Of a DNA stretch of 64,000 nt, positions 35,989 to 47,680 are shown one piece after another. Source of the DNA: Schistocerca nitens. Its lineage: Eukaryota; Arthropoda; Insecta; Orthoptera; Acrididae. The DNA lies in the NCBI RefSeq assembly GCF_023898315.1, contig NC_064622.1:277751503-277815502 (forward strand), read 5' to 3'. The position numbers and the translations under genes were made by a program. Each line of letters begins with the position of its first letter. Within the stretch, counting starts at the first letter, position 1. Under the pieces are notes generated by a model. That model was not told the origin of the DNA. It saw nothing but the letters and a program-made list of their open reading frames with translations, and did not search any database.

Positions 35989-36691
35989 GTATATATCTGA
36001 GTCCACCAATATATTTTTTTCCAGTGAAATTCATGATCATCATGATTATTAACTGACATTCACTGTATGATTTGAGATGAAATCACCCAAGAGGCAAAGA
36101 CATTAATGGATGACTAAACGAGTTTCAAATGTTGTGAATAGTCACACCTCGAGACAGACAACTGTCGCATGTGATAGTACACAAAAACAAAGCTAAATAA
36201 TTTTTCACTATTTAAAAAAAAGTGATAACAGCTGTCGTACCCTGTACCTCAAAGTGTACACTATGGGTGCAAATAAACACATTTCAGTGACATCTAGTAA
36301 TGGAATGCTACAGCACAACAATCTCTTGAACTTTGTTGCACTAGTGCAAGTATTATTTGTTTAAGCAATGAGATCATAATACAGAGTGCACTTACAGGAA
36401 CAGTGCATCAGTATGAAAGATCAGATACAAGTGACTGACAAAATTTTGATGTTATTGTCAACTAATATCATAAATTGTAGAAATAGCCATCATGTAACAA
36501 CTTAAGTTGGTGTTCAATTTATTCTTTTCTGTGTGGCTGGTTTCAGTCAAAGGCCATTATCCAGCAACTACTGAACACACTTCATGGATACCTAAACTGG
36601 TTGCACAATAAAGAAAAAAACTGAGCAGCAGGTTAATGTGTTAAGTGATGTCATTTCTACAATTTATAAAAAAACAACAACAAAAAATATG

Positions 36692-36749
36692 CAAGTGATA
36701 TCGCGAAAAACTACTTATCTCAAGTGATATCGCGAAAAACTACTTATCT
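36692..36749 (+). repeat. Perfect tandem duplication of a 29-bp unit
   Basis: The unit starting CAAGTGATATCGCGAAAAAC occurs at 36,692-36,720 and again at 36,721-36,749 with no mismatch. Confidence 0.95.
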
Positions 36750-38029
36750 GTCATCCAGAAAAGTTACTGGAGTCTAGTCTGAGAATGCTGCAAACTAAGA
36801 ACCTGGAAACTTGTGCGTTAAACAACTGATCCTGCACAAAGCAAGTGAGTCAGCCAATTCTGCATGTAAATAACGATCTGAAGACAAATGTCAAAATATA
36901 TTTAAAGTTACATACAAAGTTATCCTGTAGCATGTCACAACAAACCTGATAAGTACTTGTCCAAGTTCCTCAAAGAGGAACTGAGACAGAATAAAGGTTC
37001 TTGTGAAATCAAACACACAGTTATAAGGTTGAATTTAATAGCAGTTCACTTACAATATAAGGACTGGCACAAGCAAATATGCAACAATTCTGCTTGCCTC
37101 CCTCACCATCATATCTGTCTACATAATATTCCTCAACCAAATGTTGTGTTGTATCATCTATAGCAATAACCCAAAGGACATGGTGGGAATGACATTACAG
37201 TCCTGCTGGCAGCTTGCTATTACTGGCACACTGTTAAAACAACACAGCTTTGTTATAGATATCTCTTACAGAATGCCTATATTTTTATTAGTCATCTCTT
37301 ATTATGATTCTGTATATTTCATGGGATGATGTCTCTCCTGACTACTGGTAAAAACTGTATACCTTCCATGTGCTCCTGAGATTGGCTTCGAAGGGGTAAT
37401 ACTGTGACACAAAAGCTAATTGGTGATTACCAAACACCTGAGGCTGGTCAGTAAAAATTATCAGCCATGAGTGTCAACAAAAGGAAATACCTCTAGTAAA
37501 TCACACTGATGATTTGTTCTGTAAAGGTTATAATAAACAAATTTAATTGTATCTCAGACATAAACTCCCTGGCAGATTAAAACTGTGTATTGGACCTGGA
37601 TTTATTAACATGGAACCTTGTATTTCATGGGCAATACTGATGGTACTGGTCTGAACTCATTCAATAAAGTGTTGTCCACAAAAGGCCAGGTTTTTGGTCC
37701 AAGTCCTGACTCAGCAAACAGTTCCAGTATGGTTTGACATCACAGCAAACACCAGTGAAAGAGCAAAGCACATCCTCTAAAATGTTTTTTATTAGCCCAA
37801 ATATAATCCACACAATTTCTAAAGAGGGAGGGGGGGGGGAGAAACTGCAGATTTTTTTGTCACATTTATAAGATATTAATTTAGATAAGTTACACACTAG
37901 CATTTTTATCTTAGTTGTCACTGTTAATTTCTCTATCTGAATTTATTTTATCACTAACAGTATTTCCATCACTGTTCCAAAATATGTTCTCCTTGGCTTT
38001 CATTCACAGCACTACACGTTCAGTGCTTC

Positions 38030-40560
38030 TTGAACCCTTTGATGATAAAATCTGATAGTGTGTGCCATGAAGAGTGGCTCTACTCACACATGAGGTTAAC
38101 TGACATTTTAATCTTGCTGGATGAAGAAATTGAAGTTATGTACAATCAAACAGAACTGCTAAAAACAGTAATTAACAACGATATTGTTATGAATGCTTGT
38201 GTGGGTACCCACCACAATGCAAAATGGGTTGGCAAATTTGGATTGGAAAACACGAACGGTGGGGACCAAAGATTAGAATTTGTGAACATTACGAACACAT
38301 AGTTCAAAGTTCTTAACAGAAGAGGTATACATGGAGAGAGTGCTGGATATGAAACAGATTATATTCCAGGCAGTCTAAGAGGCAAACACGAAATAAAATC
38401 TAGTCTTGCCTACCAGGTACTGACATTAATAGTGATAATGTAATAGTTATAATCAAGTACAATACTGAACTTAAAAAGCAATGAAGTGCAACTGGAGTAA
38501 GCGATGTACAGAAGGGCTAAAGAATTAGCACACCTGAACAATCTAGACTGGAGACGGACAAGATAAATAAGGGAACTGTTAAGCTGGGAGGAAACATGAT
38601 GTGTTACTGAAAGAACACAATATGAACTACAGAAGAATAAATTTAAGGCAATGACACTACGGTTGAAGCAAGAAATAGTCGATTTCATAAAAGAATGGAA
38701 AAATTTGAGAAAAAGTAGATTGATACAGAAAAATCAATGACCAAATAACTACTACCAGCCACACAGGAAAAGGTAGACGAGTGAGACAAATAAGTAGGGA
38801 GATAAAAGAAGACCTAAAAAAAGGAAGCAGACAAGATGTACTCAAAAATTAGATCACTACAGTTTGAATGCAGAACTTCTAGCAACATAGTCAAGGATGA
38901 AAAAAGATAGCATTTCATTTGAACCTGAAGAAGTAGCAGACAGGCAGAAAGAGATTATGAAGATGTCAGAGATGATTTAAATTACATAAGCACAATGACA
39001 GAAGTGTAAAATGAATTCATAGCACCACAAATTACCTGGTTAGGATTCAACAATGCTTAAACCAACTTTAACAACAACAAAGTCAATGGAATAGACAACA
39101 TCTGTGCTGAATTATTAAAGATTACTGGAGACGAGGTGAAAAAACTATTGTACAATTTTGTGTTTCTGCTACGAGTATGGAACACTACCAAAGGAATACA
39201 AAGTACAATAATTTCCATATATAAGAAAGGAAATGCCAAACACTCTTCAAATTATAGGACCTTAGTTTCATGCTTCAAAAATTCTATTCATTATTGTTAA
39301 GGAAATTTAATTTATTTTATTTATTAATGCGTTTGTCCTTAGACCATTCAGTACGACAGTATTGGACATTTGAGACACATTACAGTAATAATGTACACAT
39401 GCATAAAACATACACAAAGTTGAACAGTGTTAGGCGAGGATACGGAAAGGAAGTTGGCCACGGCCTTAACAATGAAACCACCCCAGCATTCACTTTAGTA
39501 ATGGGAAACTCAAGTCAAGGTGGCCAGATGTGATATGACCCCCACTCCTATCAAATGTGAGTCCAGTGGATTAACAGTGACTTTGCCACCTTACTCAGTA
39601 CATGATATGAAAAGTGGGATAGCAGGAAAATATCACATTCATTAACCTAGCGGAGGCTTCTGGTAGACTGGACTGGAAAATACTGTTTGAATAACTGAAC
39701 AAAATTAAAACAGGTTGATAACAAAACAGTAATCAGAGTACAGAAATAACAATCAATCATGTTAAGAAAGCGGCCAGAATAAGAACAGGTGTTCTACAAG
39801 GCTATTCCCTCTCACAGTAATTATTTGTAGAAAGTGCTATACAAACAATGAAAAGTTCCACCAAAAGGATAAAAATTAATGACAAACAAATACATTACAT
39901 TCGGTTTGCTGAAAAGGACATGAACTACAAGTTAAAAATTTTAGCTGATTTCTTGGGAAACCACAATTGAAAAACGCAAGACCAACACTAAAACAGAAAA
40001 TGCAGTAAAGAACTGCAATGACCAACAAACTTACAGAAATAGGAGCAATTTACTAACGAACAACCGCATTACAAATAGATACAATTAAGAAATTCATCAA
40101 GAGCTTTTTGGTTATTTTAAGCTATGGTTTTGAAGTGTGGACTCTGGGGAAACAGGAAACGATTAGAAACAATAGATATATGGATAGACAAGAGCCATGA
40201 CAACACCCTTGACTGAAAGAAAATCCAATTAACAAACAATAAAAAACTGGAGAACAAAGTACACTGTTAACATGATACTGAGAATAAAATCAAATTAATA
40301 AACACACAATTCGACAAAACAGCTCCATAAAAAGGAAAATTTCTGGTGACAAACAAGAGTCGGGCCCAAACTGTCTGTATTATGAAGTGCTATCAATAAA
40401 AGGAACTGCAGAAACTACAACAAATAATGAAGATGGCAAGGGACATAAGAGGACAGTTCCATCAAGGTGTTGAGCGAGTGCGTGTTCCCCTTCTAAAAGC
40501 TAATCAGACTTTTAATGGCTTGTTTGTGATGACAAAAAACATAACTCAAACTTTAGGGTT
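38030..40560 (+). mobile_element. Decayed LINE (endonuclease and RT), interrupted by a SINE
   Basis: Plus strand. Endonuclease-like WVGKFGLENTNGGDQRLEF at about 38,220-38,280. Linker from 38,500. RT start at about 39,075-39,240 (NKVNGIDNICAELLK, ISIYKKGNAKHSSNYRTLVS). RT continues after an insertion (RIRTGVLQGYSLSQ, a VRQG-type box at about 39,790; IHYIRFAEKDM, an FADD-type box at about 39,900), then a C-terminal SYGFEVWT-like region at about 40,110-40,145. Many stops; inactive. Sequence between about 39,300 and 39,620 is foreign to the LINE and contains a SINE. Ends are approximate. Confidence 0.7.
39425..39598 (-). repeat. tRNA-derived SINE (family 2), copy inside LINE
   Basis: On the minus strand the tRNA-like head (GTGGCAAAGTCACTGTTAAT, CCACTGGACTCACATTTG) is followed by CTGGCCACCTTGACTTGAG and then GTTAAGGCCGTGGCC. 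The same order of blocks, in the same orientation, is seen at 50,062-50,285. Confidence 0.6.
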
Positions 40561-40595
40561 TGACTAGATCTGTCATCATGCAACTACTTTAATCT

Positions 40596-40982
40596 TTACT
40601 TCAGTGTCAGGTGATGGACATCCAAAACTAGCATAGCACTCTGACTGAACAAAACAGCATGTCTGCAATTGCAAACAGTAGTTAGCCTTTCGTCACTAAT
40701 TCTGTTGTCGTCTAGTCTGTTTCTTGGCATGTCACAAAAGACAGATATCTCATTGGTGTTGCAGATCTTGTGTAGAGAGTATAAGTGGTGGTGGTGGGGC
40801 TGCATTTTGATTATCAGTCTCTGGAAATTTAAGAGTCTCTTGGTATATTCTTCTACAGCTCCTTTGTCAGAGAGGCTGTACCAACCAACATTCTCACAGA
40901 ATTCTGCCTGTGTTGTGTTTAAGGTCTTCTGAAGTCTGTAACTGGATTTTGTGTATTCCATCTCTCCATTTATCTTGTACAA
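40596..40982 (-). mobile_element. Possible pogo/Tigger-like transposase fragment
   Basis: An open minus-strand frame of 128 codons. ICNTNEISVFCDMPRNRLDD resembles the NMDETPVxFDMPxN block around the first catalytic Asp of pogo/Tigger transposases, but the Asp-Glu pair reads Asn-Glu here. The preceding text (RLLNFQRLIIKMQ, YSLHKI) fits that family loosely. No inverted repeats were found. It could also be a chance frame. Confidence 0.35.
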
Positions 40983-41134
40983 AAGAAAGAACCCTAGACT
41001 TAAGTTGTGCTTATTCCTATTTTGTGGCTCTCTGTAGGATTTGCTTGATGAAATGGCAGTTCATAGCATTCCCTAATTCAATCTAATGCTGCACATTAGA
41101 TTCACTCGAAATCATATTTTTGCCAGTTTTTCTA

Positions 41135-42641
41135 CAGGGCGTTACAAAAAGGTACGGCCAAACTTTCAGGAAACATTCCTCACACACAAATAAAGAAAAG
41201 AGGTTACGTGGACATGTGTCTGGAAACGCTTGATTCCCATGTTAGAGCTCATTTTAGTTTCGTCAGTATGTACTGTACTTCCTCGATTCACCGCCAGTTG
41301 GCCCAATTGAAGGAAGGTAATGTTGACGTCGGTGCTTGTGTTGACATGCGACTCATTGCTCTACAGTACTAGCAACAAGCACATCAGTACGTAGCGTCAA
41401 CAGGTTAGTGTTCATCACAAACGTGGTTTTGCAGTCAGTGCAATGTTTACAAATGCGGAGTTGGCAGATGCCCATTTGATGTATGGATTAGCACGGGGCA
41501 ATAGTCGTGGCGCGGTACGTTTGTATTGAGACAGATTTCCAGAACGAAGGTGTCCCGACAGGAAAACGTTCGAAGCAATTGATCGGCGTCTTAGGGAGCA
41601 CGGAACATTCCAGCCTATGACTCGCGACTGGGGAAGACCTAGAACGACGAGGACACCTGCAATGGATGAGGCAATTCTTCGTGCAGTTGACGATAACCCT
41701 AATGTCAGCGTCAGAGAAGTTGCTGCTGTACAAGGTAACGTTGACCACGTCACTGTGTGGAGAGTGCTACGGGAGATCCAGTTGTTTCCGTACCATGTAC
41801 AGCGTGTGCAGGCACTATCAGCAGCTGACTGACCTCCACGGGTACACTTCTGCGAATGGTTTGTCCAACAATGTGTCAATCAACATGTGTGGGCTGACGA
41901 AAATCCGCAGGCAATTGTGCAATCACATCATCAACACAGATTTTCTGTGAACGTTTGGGCAGGCATTGTTGGTGATGTCTTGATTGGGCCCCATGTTCTT
42001 CCACCTACGCTCAATGGAGCACATTATCATGATTTCATACGGGATACTCTGCCTGTGCTGCTAGAACATGTGCCTTTACAAGTACGACACAACATGTTGT
42101 TGATGCACGATGGAGCTCCTGCGCATTTCAGTCGAAGTGTTCGTACGCTTCTCAACAACAGATTCGGTGGCTGATGGATTGGTAGAGGCGGACCAATTGC
42201 ATGGCTTCCACGCTCTCCTGACCTCAACCCTCTTGACTTTTATTTATGGGGGGCATTTGAAAGCTCTTGTGTACACAACCCCGGTACCAAATGTAGAGAC
42301 TCTTCGTGCTCGTATTGTGGATGGCTGTGATACAATACGCCATTCTCCAGCGCTGCATCAGCGCATCAGGGATTCCATGCGACGGAGGGGGGATGCATGT
42401 ATCCTCGCTAATGGAGGACATTTTGAACATTTCCTGTAACAAAGTGTTTGAAGTCATGCTGGTACGTTCTATTGCTGTGTGTTTCCATTCCATGATTAAT
42501 GTGATTTGAAGAGAAGTAATAAAATGAGCTCTAACATGGAAAGTAAGCATTTCTGGACACATGTCCACATAACATATTTTGGTTCTTTGTGTGTGAGGAA
42601 TGTTTCCTGAAAGTTTGGCCGTACCTTTTTGTAACACCCTG
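41135..42641 (+). mobile_element. Tc1/mariner superfamily element with 116-bp inverted repeats
   Basis: The ends 41,135-41,250 and 42,526-42,641 are long inverted repeats starting CAGGGCGTTACAAAAAGGTA and CAGGGTGTTACAAAAAGGTA. TA duplications lie at 41,133-41,134 and 42,642-42,643. The total length is 1,507 bp. It encodes one broken transposase (41,443-42,439). Both ends are intact, so it may have been mobilised in trans after losing its own transposase. That is an inference. Confidence 0.93.
41443..42439 (+). pseudogene. Broken DDxD transposase of the 41.1-kb element
   Basis: Starts at ATG 41,443 (FTNAELADAHLMYGLARGNS). An N-terminal helix-turn-helix follows (TFQPMTRDWGRPRTTRTPAM; VDHVTVWRVLREIQL). 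Then come HVWADENPQAI, FSVNVWAGIVGDVLIGPHVL, LLMHDGAPAHFSRSVRTLL with a catalytic Asp, PRSPDLNPLDFYLWG with the last Asp, and the end GHFEHFL at 42,439. The interval between the last two Asp residues is 41, a DD41D-like spacing. The usual FTDE segment with the first Asp is missing: the text jumps from FCEWFVQQCV to NQHVWADENP. Stops at about 41,527 and 41,830 and a frameshift at about 42,170 also break it. Confidence 0.85.
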
Positions 42642-42871
42642 TATAAGATGTACTCATCACATAATAGAGTTTAAAATTTGACATTTCCAAATTCCAAAGA
42701 TATTATCACTTATTTGTGAAAATTAAAATTTACTCTTTAGTTAAGAGAAAAACTGTAACTGTCCTACTGTACAAAATAACAGCACTGGGAATGTAGTAAT
42801 AACAACTACCTAAATGAAACGTCAACAAAGACTTGTGTTGTTGCCTCATTTAGAAAAATGTTTTATCATCA

Positions 42872-42904
<33 letters not shown>

Positions 42905-43068
42905 GCTTATGAACAGTTATATCCTACTTCAGCTGCATGTACAGAATAAAAGGTTGTATTCATCAATATATTTAAACAACAAAAGTACAAAATATACGAA
43001 TTTTGAGTAGTCATATCAGTCGGTTGGTCAGTCAGTTCATCCAGCAACTCAATGTTTTATTAATTTGT
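42642..43068. other. Non-coding stretch with (CA)n
   Basis: (CA)n at 42,876-42,904. Nothing else recognised. Confidence 0.4.
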
Positions 43069-43630
43069 AGGGTTCTGTACCTCAATCGGTAAAAATAGGA
43101 TCCTTATAAGATCTGCTTTGTCCCAGTGTTAAGACACCTTTTTCTCAGGATCAGTTAGAGTTACTAAGTCAAAAGTTATGTCAAGTACCAAGATCTACAG
43201 TCCCTTTGTGGTGTAAATAATTTACTCTTCTAAATCAATGCTATCAAAACATACATATTTTGATACTCGCAAAACCTATGTATATGCATGCTGGGTCTGG
43301 TTGTCTAGCGGTGAAGCGTGTCTGTGGAAACTGAGAGGTCACAGGATCAAATCTAGTTGGATCATGGATTTTTCAGTCTTTGTTTTAACCTAGCCTTTAA
43401 CTCTTACTAATGTGAGGAGTCACCAGAAACAACACACAATTTGAATTCCACATTAAGCTGTAGGTTCCCTTTCGCCTGTTGGATAATTAGAGTAGATTAC
43501 GGACACACAAGTCACCCAAGTTGCATCCAGTATAAAGACTAGCACCAGGCCACTGAGCCATATGTTTGTATGTATTTAAGTTTGTACAGAACCCTCAGAG
43601 AATAAGTCAAAGTCACACTTGTCCTGTTTT
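43069..43630 (+). repeat. GGTTCTGTACC-type dispersed repeat, carrying a SINE
   Basis: Begins AGGGTTCTGTACCTCAATCG at 43,069 and ends around GTACAGAACCCTCAGAGAAT (43,584-43,603) and CACACTTGTCCTG. The 12-bp ends AGGGTTCTGTAC are exact inverted repeats. The internal text (CCTTATAAGATC, TTAAGACACCTTTTTCTCAG) matches a family I know from many arthropod genomes. A tRNA SINE lies inside it. Confidence 0.6.
43291..43560 (+). repeat. tRNA-derived SINE (family 1), copy 2
   Basis: Head GGTCTGGTTGTCTAGCGGTG (A-box-like) and AGGATCAAATCTAG (B-box-like). The tail shares blocks with the copy at 9,475-9,744. Confidence 0.7.
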
Positions 43631-44769
43631 TTCTTTCTTCTCTGGCTCTGTAATAACTCCAATCTCAAAATGTGAACTACAGTGCTGAAGTTATTAAATA
43701 GTTTGAGAAAATGATCTTATTCAGAATATACATTGAAATTAGTGACCTAGAATGTCGACCAGAATTCAAACTGTCATTTAATTCTCTGTACCTCTCGGAC
43801 TGAAAGTGGTCACTGCCACCACACTCCTCCCTGATACAACATAAAATAAGATCGAGCAACTCTGTCAGAATAGTTATTAATAATGAAATATGATTTAGTG
43901 TTCTTTTGAATATCATTACCAAGAGATCTAACATATATGGACTAGAGTGATACAATACTGATAAAAATTAGTCACCATAAACAGAATGATTAATTTAGTA
44001 GCAGTTGCACGAATGAAAATGTTCTTTCATCAGTGGAAAGAATTTTTTTGTTACATAAAATATTCTTAATAAGAACGAGAAATCAAAATCAAACTTTACT
44101 AATAAAACACAACACATTTGCTATTCAGGTAATCATCCACAGTGATAGTAGACATCATCCACAGTGATGTTCAAGCACAACTATTTAATTAGTCAGTATT
44201 TTGGAGTTGTATGATACATTGTTATTACAGGTCTGCCTTTTGGATTCTTTGCAATGCAGTTTTAACTATCTTGTTAGACACTGAAACATTGACAGAACAC
44301 TAGATGTTCGCTGAGAACACTGGTAACTTACACTAGCATAATACAATGAAACCTAATTCAGATGCTCCCACCTAACACACTTTCTTGTGTAAAACATTTC
44401 TTGATTCCAGACTCACAAAAACATATATAAGAGCCTATTATAGAGCATCTCGCATTTAAACTGCCGATCTCCTGCATAAGATGTGCTGACCCTTTATTAA
44501 TGGCACATTTTCACGAAGCTACAGGTAACTTACAAAAACCTGTTAGCTGGTGAGGGCGGTATAATCCAGTAACACAAGGGAATGGGCTGTTTGTTGTTAA
44601 GAACTGGACATGGGAAACCTCCTTCCTAAATGTAGCTCTGATTTGTAGCTGCCTACCACATTCCACTTGCAGGTAAAACAGTCTGACATTTCTTATCACA
44701 CATCCAGTTGTAACGAAGTGTGCAGTCAGAAAACAACAGTATCATTTGTGAAACGTTAAGCGATGCACA
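43631..44769. other. Non-coding stretch
   Basis: No gene recognised. Two copies of CATCCACAGTGAT lie about 20 bp apart near 44,135-44,170. Confidence 0.35.
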
Positions 44770-46050
44770 ACAGCTGTGCAAAATAAGAAGAAAACATTAA
44801 GTGGTCAAGACTTTGCAAATTACACAGAGGTAAAACTGAAGCAAGGTACTGTTAGCAAACTGAAGAACTTTGAACATATTGCTTCTGAAGAGGAAGAAGT
44901 ACCAAAGGCCAAAGCTTGTATATATTCTGAACTCGAAAATGGTTTAATTCAGAGAATACATCAACCTAAAGCTGTGTCAATGCTTGTAAATAGGCCAATA
45001 ATTAAAGTAAATGCTACAGAAATTGAAAGGAAGAAGAAAACAAAAACTTTCTCTGTGTCCTCGGGTCAACTCGACAGGTTTAAGGGAGATGCTGGAATTG
45101 TTCACCAAGGAATTTGTGGCAAGGATGATTCAGAAATAAAAAACATACATTAATGCCTGGAAAAACAATGTCTGACAACATGGTACGGAAAAATGTGCCA
45201 TTTAATGTAGACAAAGTTGAACTGTTTTTCAAATTCAGGCCTAACAAGTCTTGAACTGTCTGAAATGAAACTTGCCTTGGTGGAAAGCACAGCAAACTGA
45301 GTGATGGTACTTATTTGCACTAATGCTGACTACATGGAGACGATCTGAAGCTGCTCATAAACAGTAAAGTGACAAATCTTTGTTGCTACAAAAAAGTGCA
45401 AGTAAACCTATCAGAGATTAGCCTGAAAACGTATCACTCACATAGAGATCATGAAGATGAGATTAGAATAATTATTGCATGCACAGAGGCATACAAACAA
45501 TCATTCTTCCCACACTTCCTATGTGAATAGAACAGGAAGAAACCCTAATAGCTGGTGCACTGGGATGTACCCTCTGCCATGCATCTTATGTTGGTCTGCA
45601 GAGTAGATGTGGATGTAGAATCCCAAGGACAATCTGTCCCATGGCTAAAAGTGCTTGACACAAAAAAATATGCTGCCTGTTGACAACTGAACTTTATTTT
45701 CCTTCCGTCCAAGCTGACCCAGCAAACTACAGTCGATGGGTCAAGAATTGGAAAAATGACAAAACACTTAATGCAAGCACTTTCTTCTGTAGTATCTATA
45801 ACACATTAACATGCCAGAATCTGTGAAGACACTGAGTCTCCAGGATACACAGTTCAATTTCGGCTGTATATGATGACTGGAAACTTTTAGGCAACTTATC
45901 AACCGCCTGTAATTTTTGGGGAATTTCTTTTTTTTTCTTTTTTTTTTTTAGTTCGAACAGATGACTGGTTCAATGTTGTAGACATGTGAAAAATCAACTG
46001 TCATTGTTACCGATTATGATGAAGACTGGCAGATAGCCTATAATAAAGAA
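44770..46050 (+). mobile_element. Tigger/pogo-type DNA transposon remnant
   Basis: The plus strand first reads openly (44,776-45,153): HTH segments including LKQGTVSKLKNFEHIASEEE and a CENP-B-like box (SSGQLDRFKGDAGIVHQGIC, matching the xxGWLDRFKxRHGI pattern). After a frame change comes VPFNVDKVELFFKFRPNKS (about 45,200, the FNxDETGLFFK block with the first Asp), LGGKHSKLSDG, and a degraded LCANADG-like ICTNADYMETI (45,312 on). Near 45,700 a FLPSKLTQQTTVDGSRIGK segment recalls FLPANTTSxLQPLDQGI, and near 45,970 WFNVVDM and INCHCYR recall the WxxVxxxTIxNCFxxAGF end. The order fits throughout; stops show it is dead. Confidence 0.65.
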
Positions 46051-47069
46051 ACACAGCAACATTCAATTCCAAGACTTTCAGTTAATTTTAATGTAACGAC
46101 ATTTCAGATACACAAGATTATAAAAGATGATGATGCAGAAGATAGAGAGTCCTAAAATGTAGTAGAGGTAGAATGCAAATTATAATATGTTTTTTTCTAA
46201 ACATCAGTTCCAATATATATTAATTTGATCTTCAGAGAAGTCTTAGCAGCAAACGTTGAATCATCTGACAAAATTAACTATAGGCTTAATGACATAAAGC
46301 AGTCTCTGTTTAAAGACCAGTACAGACTGAAGCCACAGACATTTCATCATTTTTTCTTTTAAGCATAATTTCTGTGCTACAAAAAGGAATAATGAAATAA
46401 TCTGCTTAAAGACATTTTCCCATTTAACATGTGCTTAAGATGTAGGTTCTTAATGGCAACTTGACAATATTTTCCTGTATTAAAAAGTGCCAGAAGAGAA
46501 TCATCAAAAGCCTCTAAGCCCAACAGCTTTACTTGCTGTACAATAACATATGTTCTGATGACCAAAATAGGATATTTCATAAATACAGTAAATATATATG
46601 GAAGGAGTCCAAACACTGATATTAGCACAAAATTCACAGTAGAAGTCTAACAGTAGGTGATTAAAGAATCACTGCCAAAATAAATATGTTCAAGAGCACT
46701 ACCAGGTACTGCTGATCAGAAGTATGCGAAAACTGAATGAGAAGACAATGAACAGGATATGAATGTAATATATAATAATAACGCACAAAAATAGAAGTAT
46801 TGTACTAAGGATATAGAAGGAATGAAGAGACTCAAAACTTTAGGTGGCAATCAAACAATAGTGGGACTTCCACAATAAATAATTGTTCTGGTACAAAACA
46901 GGAGTTCCAACTCAAACAACTAACACATTACAGAACTTAAATAGCTGCATACTGTAAAAAAAATGAATGTTATTACATTCATTAAAATACATTTTGTTAC
47001 CCCTTTCCAGTCAAAAAGCGCATCAATTCTATCAAAACTGGTTACTTAGGTTCAAGTTTAAATGTCCAT
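46051..47069. other. Non-coding stretch, possible 3' flank of psq exon
   Basis: No gene recognised. The right end may include the polyadenylation region of the exon at 47,206. Confidence 0.35.
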
Positions 47070-47075
47070 TTTATT
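47070..47075 (-). promoter_or_regulatory. Possible polyadenylation signal
   Basis: AATAAA-class hexamer on the minus strand (plus strand TTTATT) about 130 bp past the stop codon of the psq exon. Such hexamers are frequent in AT-rich DNA. Confidence 0.3.
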
Positions 47076-47205
47076 AATGAATAATAGTAATAGTTCAATT
47101 CTGCTGATCTTATGACACATGAAATTCTGAAGCAGTTATTGCTTCCACTTGACATTTCACTTCATTGATATTGTAATTTGAAGCCATAACACTTGGGGAA
47201 CTATG

Positions 47206-47669
47206 TTAAAACTGCCTCCTAACAAGAATAGAAGGAGTTGCAGGCACTATCGTGATGCCAGAGTCACGCACAGAACATTTGCGGCCACTAATGTCAGTTC
47301 TGTGCAAGGCAACAGGTTGAGCAAATACTTGGGGAGCAGCTGGTACAATGGATATGCCAGAGCCAGCAGGGATGGCGATGCTGGCAGGAGTAGTAACCTG
47401 TGACCTAATATAAGGTTGCCCATATTCATTAAGTGGCGCAGTCCCAGAAGCTCCCTGCAAACGACAGCTTCGCTTCGCCGTTGTAGAGAATGCACTCCGA
47501 ATGTTCCATCGCTTCATCCAGTTACGCAGTGTCTTGCGTGGGATGCCGTGCTCCTTCGAAGCCCGGTACACACTGCCTCCACCTTTGACATCCATCAGCG
47601 CCGCCCACAGGTTATCGTTGGTGTACTGCCGATAGGGGCGCACCCGTGGTAGCCACAGTGGAGGTGCCG
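47206..47669 (-). CDS. Terminal exon with pipsqueak-type HTH domain
   Basis: Candidate 3' terminal exon of a nuclear DNA-binding protein. The acceptor GTTTCCTACAG precedes base 47,669. Two bases (CG) complete a split codon, and then the frame reads APPLWLPRVRPYRQYTNDNL if the donor base is G. The psq domain is about residues 10-55 (QYTNDNLWAALMDVKGGGSV, HGIPRKTLRNWMKRWNIRSA). An in-frame TGA 14 bp upstream of the acceptor excludes a longer exon in this frame. The last 80 residues are rich in Ala, Pro and Ile and contain a short motif twice (SGISIVPAAP, SGITIVPATP). The stop is TAA at 47,208-47,206. GC content is well above the surroundings. The intron phase equals that of the psq exon at 20,292. 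The parent gene is outside the window and not identified. Confidence 0.87.
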
Positions 47670-47680
47670 CTGTAGGAAAC
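47670..47680 (-). promoter_or_regulatory. Splice acceptor of psq exon at 47,669
   Basis: The minus strand reads GTTTCCTACAG. A second, stronger pyrimidine-tract acceptor (CCCCCTCCACCCAG, ending at 47,712) lies upstream but would read into the in-frame TGA. Confidence 0.7.

Larger units (their letters stand above)
34800..38029. other. Non-coding stretch with microsatellites
   Basis: Contains (GT)n(GA)n at 35,680-35,756, (CA)n at 35,953-35,988 and a tandem duplication at 36,692-36,749. No gene recognised. Confidence 0.4.
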
